Shown piece after piece: positions 1 to 3,249 of a stretch of 5,517 nucleotides of DNA (the stretch's first letter is position 1; each line of letters starts with the position of its first letter). The notes below the pieces were generated by a model. The model was not told where the DNA came from. It did no database searches and saw nothing but the letters and a program-made list of their open reading frames with translations. The position numbers and the translations under genes are program-made. The stretch lies in assembly GCA_938004075.1 (NCBI GenBank), contig CALKWP010000004.1, forward strand, positions 1 through 5,517, in the 5' to 3' direction. This DNA is from an uncultured Methanomassiliicoccales archaeon. GTDB taxonomy: Archaea > Thermoplasmatota > Thermoplasmata > SG8-5.

Positions 1-2
1 CC

Positions 3-113
3 TCCAATGCAACCATAACTATTGTAATTGTCCATTGGACGGGGTGCAGTCCATTTATCATATGCGATGCGAACCCATTTTCTCCCAGCCTCTGGCGGTG
101 AGAAAACGAGTTT
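3..113 (-). pseudogene. Possible RHS-related fragment at the left edge (uncertain)
   Basis: After a stop at 116-114 the minus strand stays open to the window edge, reading KLVFSPPEAGRKWVRIAYDK then WTAPRPMDNYNSYGC. FSPPEAGRKWVRI resembles the module-start motif FEPIEGGRFFIHV (near 465) and IEPAEGGWYLVHV (near 2750). Codons look protein-like. There is no start codon between the stop and the motif, so it would be a 5'-truncated fragment, or one continuing left out of the window. It cannot be genuine at the same time as the plus-strand ORF over 67-113. Confidence 0.3.
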
Positions 114-309
114 TCAGACAGCAGGCATCTGCGCCCCGGGTGCCAAGAAAGCAGGGGTGGTGTTTCTGAATGAACCAAGCAAGATTAAGCTTGGCGGTTT
201 GTGGCCAGAGGACATTGCGAGATTGCAGAGAGAAATTGGTAATGTGGTTGTGGATTACGGGATTGAGGATGATGGCTGCCATTACTGGGCTATTTGTATG
301 GGGAGATGA
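67..309 (+). CDS. Small hypothetical protein on the opposite strand (uncertain)
   Basis: An 80-residue frame from ATG 67 (or TTG 28, after a TAA at 25-27). The later two thirds read like a real soluble protein: KAGVVFLNEPSKIKLGGLW, then PEDIARLQREIGNVVVDYGI, ending HYWAICMGR. Codons show a purine-first bias (many GAN, GNN, AAN). Its stop overlaps the start of the next plus-strand frame as ATGA. Against it: the antisense minus frame is also open, no clear ribosome binding site precedes ATG 67, and the segment before about 113 overlaps a minus-strand stretch that looks equally coding. The true start may lie later, for instance GTG near 163. It could be a stranded piece of a gene disrupted by rearrangement of the RHS locus. 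I recognise no family. Confidence 0.3.
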   Translation: MRTHFLPASGGEKTSFQTAGICAPGAKKAGVVFLNEPSKIKLGGLWPEDIARLQREIGNVVVDYGIEDDGCHYWAICMGR

Positions 310-437
310 GGGTGATCTGGCTGATATGCAAGAGATGCGGGAAGGTGTTTCACAGGAACAGGAGCGTGATGTACGGACTGGGCTTAATTTTTGCTCATCG
401 TGTGAGAAATCGACGTATATCTGATCCACATGGATGA
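306..437 (+). CDS. Short Cys-containing hypothetical ORF, possibly truncated (uncertain)
   Basis: A 43-residue frame, MRVIWLICKRCGKVFHRNRS..., whose ATG overlaps the preceding stop as ATGA. That arrangement is typical of translationally coupled genes. CKRCGKVFH looks like half of a zinc ribbon or zinc finger. The frame ends at 437, inside the minus-strand module-start repeat (424-519). Its last residues (SDPHG) are therefore probably an artefact of the junction, and the original gene may have been longer. It is too short to be sure, and the region could simply be non-coding. Confidence 0.25.
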   Translation: MRVIWLICKRCGKVFHRNRSVMYGLGLIFAHRVRNRRISDPHG

Positions 438-519
438 AAAATCTGCCCCCTTCGATGGGTTCAAAGGTCATGCTCTTCCTCGGATATGGGTGAAATGGAG
501 TTCGGGGGATATAAAAGTT
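424..519 (-). pseudogene. Module-start repeat, copy 2: remnant of a third RHS module
   Basis: Directly after the stop of the 371-residue membrane protein (524), the minus strand encodes FYIPRTPFHPYPRKSMTFEP followed by IEGGRFFIHVDQ. This parallels LYIPTIPYRH-stop-PRKSMTIEPAEGG at 2708-2804. The ATG at 471 follows the same GAGGAAGAGC as the ATG at 2755. The frame stays open to 58, but the part beyond HVDQ shows no RHS features and is not the linker or core seen in module 2. So this looks like the front edge of a further orphan module whose remainder is missing or replaced. In module 2 the same element links an immunity gene to the next RHS unit, which suggests it marks cassette boundaries. Confidence 0.6.
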
Positions 520-523
520 GTTT

Positions 524-1639
524 TTACGCGGATTTAATTTCGTCTCTACTTCCCCTGTTAGAAATACAATTCAATGCCGCATCTTCTTTTTCACGCCTGA
601 TAACAATAAACATTGCACTGCCATAAATATGATTAATAATGAGAAAATTCGGCCACGAATCGATTGAAAGTACATCCTTTTTCATAACATATACACACGC
701 ATTTGTTAATTTATTTTTCCATGATATGCATTCGGCATTTCGACTAACTTTGTATGAACATAAATATATAGATGATGATGTTAAAATTATGAAAATACCT
801 CCATATATTACAAGGCCCAATCCGTATTCTGGGACAAATAAAATCGTCCATTGTGATAACCAAGACAGTGACAACCAAGATAAAAATGCCCAGCAACTGA
901 GAATTGTTAATGGAAACATAATCAGAAAAAGTGGACTGATAGCTCGATATGTTTCACTCTTCAATTTAGACGCACTCGATATTTTTGCAGCGAAATTTCT
1001 GAATGAACTTGAGTAACGGTCCAGAACGATTTTGAAATCTTTGTCACGCCAAATGAATATTTTTGCTGTTCCACCAGAGTAACGAATTGTGGAAAATTTC
1101 CAAAAATGTTCAACTTTCCATACATCTTTGGTCATCAGATTTGCACTCTTCAAAATTATGTTATTCCAAATAACTCCTTTTTCGCTTACAGATACTACAT
1201 TAGTAAAACCTAATAACGCCAGGATGATAAAAAACATTATCGTGATTGTACAAGAAATTCCCAATACAGAGGTCATGATGTCTAATTTTGAATCTGGTTC
1301 GTCGGTCAATGAAAAGAATATGAACAAACAAATAATTGCCAATATGAAAAATGCCAGACTGACTGGCCAACCAATTACCATAAAAGAGTCATCTTCTTTA
1401 TTTGATTTTCTTTCAATATTGTCTTTAGGAACATTAACGTTATTTTGATTTCTGTCAGTTGATAAATATAGAAGAAAAAATAATTGAAAAGGAATCGAAA
1501 CGAAAAGGCCTGTTGCGAATTCCCAAATGGGCATATGCCCTGTGAAAAAGACTACCAAGAACAAAGCATCTATAATTATGCAAATTAACAAAGCATGGTA
1601 GAATGATGGTAAATATTTACGAGATGTCAAGGGAGTCAC
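524..1639 (-). CDS. Six-helix membrane protein with two-fold internal repeat, candidate immunity protein for CT2
   Basis: It encodes 371 residues starting at GTG 1639, one base after the CT2 stop (TGA 1643-1641). The spacing suggests translational coupling; a weak GGGTGAG precedes it. Hydrophobic segments lie at about residues 14-35, 38-59, 86-110, 121-148, 232-258 and 266-296. Two helix pairs are each followed by a similar soluble segment, around 150-205 and 297-350. These align as W-[NK]-N near 158 and 307, M-[TK]-KDV near 169-173 and 319-323, a later Trp, then G-x-A-x-x-F-I-x-R. The period is about 149 residues. The soluble segments look like small beta domains, perhaps the bacterial PH-like type seen in membrane proteins, but this is a guess. 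The gene is strongly AT-rich. Immunity is inferred from position after CT2; no family is recognised. Confidence 0.8.
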   Translation of the reverse strand: MTPLTSRKYLPSFYHALLICIIIDALFLVVFFTGHMPIWEFATGLFVSIPFQLFFLLYLSTDRNQNNVNVPKDNIERKSNKEDDSFMVIGWPVSLAFFILAIICLFIFFSLTDEPDSKLDIMTSVLGISCTITIMFFIILALLGFTNVVSVSEKGVIWNNIILKSANLMTKDVWKVEHFWKFSTIRYSGGTAKIFIWRDKDFKIVLDRYSSSFRNFAAKISSASKLKSETYRAISPLFLIMFPLTILSCWAFLSWLSLSWLSQWTILFVPEYGLGLVIYGGIFIILTSSSIYLCSYKVSRNAECISWKNKLTNACVYVMKKDVLSIDSWPNFLIINHIYGSAMFIVIRREKEDAALNCISNRGSRDEIKSA

Positions 1640-1643
1640 CTCA

Positions 1644-1943
1644 CCCGCAATAACTTGCTTGTAAAAAGCAAGTCGTAAGAAGGAAAATCGTTAGACCACA
1701 CCATGCAATAATACAGTAAAGGCACGGGAGCAGACTAGAACCGCCGGTTGCCCAGGCTGTTAATAAACCACCGAGACATACCTTGAAGCAAATAGAAGCG
1801 ATTGCATAAACACACAAAGCTATCATTTGATTATTCATGCCTGTTCTGTAACCTAAGCAGTTAGATAATTTAACATTATTTATTTTGTAGCAACCCAACT
1901 TCCACCAAAATCCCGATTTTATAAAGCATGGTATACACCACAT
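1644..1943 (-). other. CT2: cysteine-rich hydrophobic toxin tip of the orphan module
   Basis: These are the 100 residues after the core-ending DPSG. They contain 12 cysteines, starting with a WCIPC (CxxC) motif. There are two long hydrophobic segments, roughly MIALCVYAIASICF through LLTAW and LLPCLYCIIAWCGLTIFLL, separated by a Gly/Ser turn (ATGGSS). The end is SYCG. The coding DNA is AT-rich compared with the preceding core. The shape, a hydrophobic hairpin with many cysteines, suggests a membrane-inserting or pore-forming tip with disulfides rather than a soluble nuclease. A membrane target would fit the multi-helix membrane protein encoded next. Some Cys-rich hydrophobic bacteriocins have a similar look, but I claim no homology. 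The function is inferred. Confidence 0.65.
1653..1673. other. Inverted repeat just before the CT2 stop
   Basis: ACTTGCTT (1653-1660) and AAGCAAGT (1666-1673) form a perfect 8-base-pair stem with a 5-base loop. It lies in the last codons of CT2, about 13 bases before the GTG of the next gene in transcription order. No T-run follows on either strand, so it is not a standard terminator. It could affect coupling between CT2 and the downstream gene, or be chance. Confidence 0.35.
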
Positions 1944-2608
1944 CCCACTCGGATCAACATTATTGGTGGGATTGTTCCCAACATACACATACACATTCGC
2001 CCCGTCCACCATCCCGGCGGGGTCCTGCTGCATGAACCTCCCGATATCAGCGGAGTACGCCCGGGCGCGGTAGTGGTACAGGCCGGACTCGGCGTCGTAC
2101 TGCCTCCCGGTGAACTGGTGCGGGTTGTAAACGGTTTCTTCGCGAATTAAAGCGTCCCCAATAGGCGTGTACCGATAAACATTGACCACGTTCTCGTTAA
2201 CGTCAATAAGCTCGGTCACGCTGCCCAACCCGTCGTACAGGTAGTAGTATTTCACGCCGTCGATGGATATGCTGGTTGGATGATCGGTGAAGAATATGTC
2301 GCTGCCTCCAGCGCAGCCACCGCCGGAGCAGCCGGAGCCGCACCCGCCCCCGGATGCGACGGGGTGGGTGAAGCGGACGGTTTTGTTGCCCCACAGCTCG
2401 TAAACCACGTTCTCGCCGTCGTAGAGGTACTTCATGTCCACGGCGCCGGCCTTGCCTACTCTCCTGCCGTCCAGGGCGTAGCCGTAGGACGTTGCAGGCG
2501 TGGTGTCGGTCGTGGATTCCGTGGGGGGGACATGATTGTATTGCCCTCAGTGGAGGTGGGGCCGGGGCCCGGGCCGGTGCCGGGGGTGCCGACACCGACG
2601 AGCCAGTT
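1944..2608 (-). repeat. RHS linker-plus-core, copy 2 (in the orphan module)
   Basis: The homologue of 3763-4356, from NWLVGVGTPGTGPG to DPSG. It is longer because of a Gly/Cys-rich insert (about 2301-2354), and it carries the one-base frame break at 2523-2529. Unrelated tips follow the two copies. Confidence 0.85.
2523..2529. other. Seven-G homopolymer run at the frame break in the orphan module
   Basis: Seven G on the plus strand (seven C in the coding sense). Upstream codons are read in the frame of the ATG at 2755; downstream core codons need one extra base. Eight C would restore the frame as MSPPTESTT, in register with MFSGTESTT in the full-length gene. Confidence 0.85.
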
Positions 2609-2707
2609 GTGTCTCGGGTATTGGTAGAACGTGTATGGAAAATCGTCATCTGTTCTGATGACATCGTTCGATATTGTCCAGCTCACACAAACCGATAGAT
2701 TGCTCTG

Positions 2708-2804
2708 GTCCACATGTACGAGATACCAACCTCCTTCTGCCGGTTCAATGGTCATGCTCTTCCTCGGTTAATGACGATATGGAATTGTGGGGATATAAAG
2801 GTGG
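2708..2804 (-). repeat. Module-start repeat, copy 1
   Basis: About 97 bases matching 424-519 at roughly three quarters of positions without gaps (counted by hand). There is an exact 18-base core around the ATG, reading CCGAGGAAGAGCATGACC in the coding sense. It encodes PRKSMTIEPAEGGWYLVHVDQ. An in-frame TAA lies just before PRKSM in this copy. Confidence 0.75.
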
Positions 2805-3230
2805 CGAAGAATGAAAATATGGTTGCTGCTTTTGTTGTTTTGCAGCAGTATAATTTTTGTACTGGTCTGAAACACATAATACCGCAACCCCTATTCCAAT
2901 AAGTAAAATCAATTGTGGTTTCATATAACCACCAGTACCTTGAAGTTCAAGCCACCAACTATTGTAGAAAAAAATGCTCATGGAAATAATCACATTGACG
3001 ATAGAAAGTGCAAGATACCTTTCCGGTGACATTTTAAAGAAAAATAAAAGAAACAAAATGGCGTGAATAAATATCATTGAATTAATCATTATGTAGTATG
3101 TCATATATTCTGGTATAAGTTGCACAAAATTGAGCATGTCCATCATAAACCAAAAAAAACCAAGAAAGAGAACTATAAAGCCATAAATGATCCACTTTTC
3201 ATTTTTCTTTCTATGCTGATTGCTGGCCAT
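2745..3230 (-). CDS. Small four-helix membrane protein, candidate immunity protein for CT1
   Basis: It encodes 161 residues starting MASNQHRKKNEK. The ATG at 3230-3228 is chosen because a perfect GGAGG lies 6 bases upstream; the longer frame starting at 3299 would lie within the rhs coding region and has no such site. Four hydrophobic segments are visible at about residues 13-30, 45-66, 72-92 and 104-121, so it is very probably an integral inner-membrane protein. The N-terminus is Lys/Arg-rich. The tail is Lys/Gln-rich and ends acidic (TEEEHDH). It starts 19 bases after the rhs stop, the usual place for the cognate immunity gene in RHS loci, so co-transcription is likely. The immunity role is inferred from position only; I do not recognise the family. 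Its last ~20 codons lie in DNA that belongs to the repeated start fragment of the next module. Confidence 0.8.
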   Translation of the reverse strand: MASNQHRKKNEKWIIYGFIVLFLGFFWFMMDMLNFVQLIPEYMTYYIMINSMIFIHAILFLLFFFKMSPERYLALSIVNVIISMSIFFYNSWWLELQGTGGYMKPQLILLIGIGVAVLCVSDQYKNYTAAKQQKQQPYFHSSPPLYPHNSISSLTEEEHDH

Positions 3231-3236
3231 ATCAAT

Positions 3237-3241
3237 CCTCC
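3237..3241 (-). promoter_or_regulatory. Ribosome binding site deciding the start of the candidate CT1 immunity gene
   Basis: GGAGG on the minus strand, 6 bases before the ATG at 3230. It sits between the rhs stop (3250) and this start, and makes 3230 preferable to the in-frame ATG at 3299. Confidence 0.75.
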
Positions 3242-3249
3242 AATTGTCG

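Larger units (their letters stand above)
1641..2755 (-). pseudogene. Orphan RHS core module with toxin tip CT2, frame broken by one base
   Basis: This is a second, shortened RHS unit. It starts ATG at 2755 (MTIEPAEGG...) after GAGGAAG, overlapping the end of the upstream immunity gene by 11 bases out of frame. About 49 residues with no counterpart in the full-length rhs gene lead into NWLVGVGTPGTGPGPGPTS. After this the frame runs off at seven C and stops at 2456. In the next frame the expected core continues (TESTTDTTPATSYGYALDGRRVGK, KYLYDGENVVYELW, DGLGSVTELID, GRFMQQDPAGM, NNVDPSG) and ends at 1641 with the tip CT2. One added base in the C run would give a single 371-residue frame. It lacks the YD-repeat shell, so it is probably not a working toxin alone but a silent cassette that can donate its tip. 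An internal GTG at 2441 could in principle start a 266-residue core-plus-tip product. Confidence 0.85.

Noticed and set aside
58..471. Minus-strand 137-residue ORF as a complete gene
   Set aside because: Only the first ~19 residues match the module-start repeat. The rest is Ser/Cys/His-rich without a recognisable pattern and is codon-aligned antisense to the plus-strand ORF, as expected for a shadow.
639..1448. Two plus-strand ORFs of 125 and 119 residues
   Set aside because: Both are antisense to the 371-residue membrane protein, whose helices and internal repeat support the minus strand.
1644..1943. Naming CT2 a halocin- or bacteriocin-type domain
   Set aside because: Only the general look (many Cys, hydrophobic, small) is shared; no aligned motif can be shown by eye.
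2203..2664. Minus-strand 153-residue Arg/Pro-rich ORF
   Set aside because: It overlaps the clear RHS core in another frame, and its composition is typical of an out-of-frame reading of GC-rich DNA.
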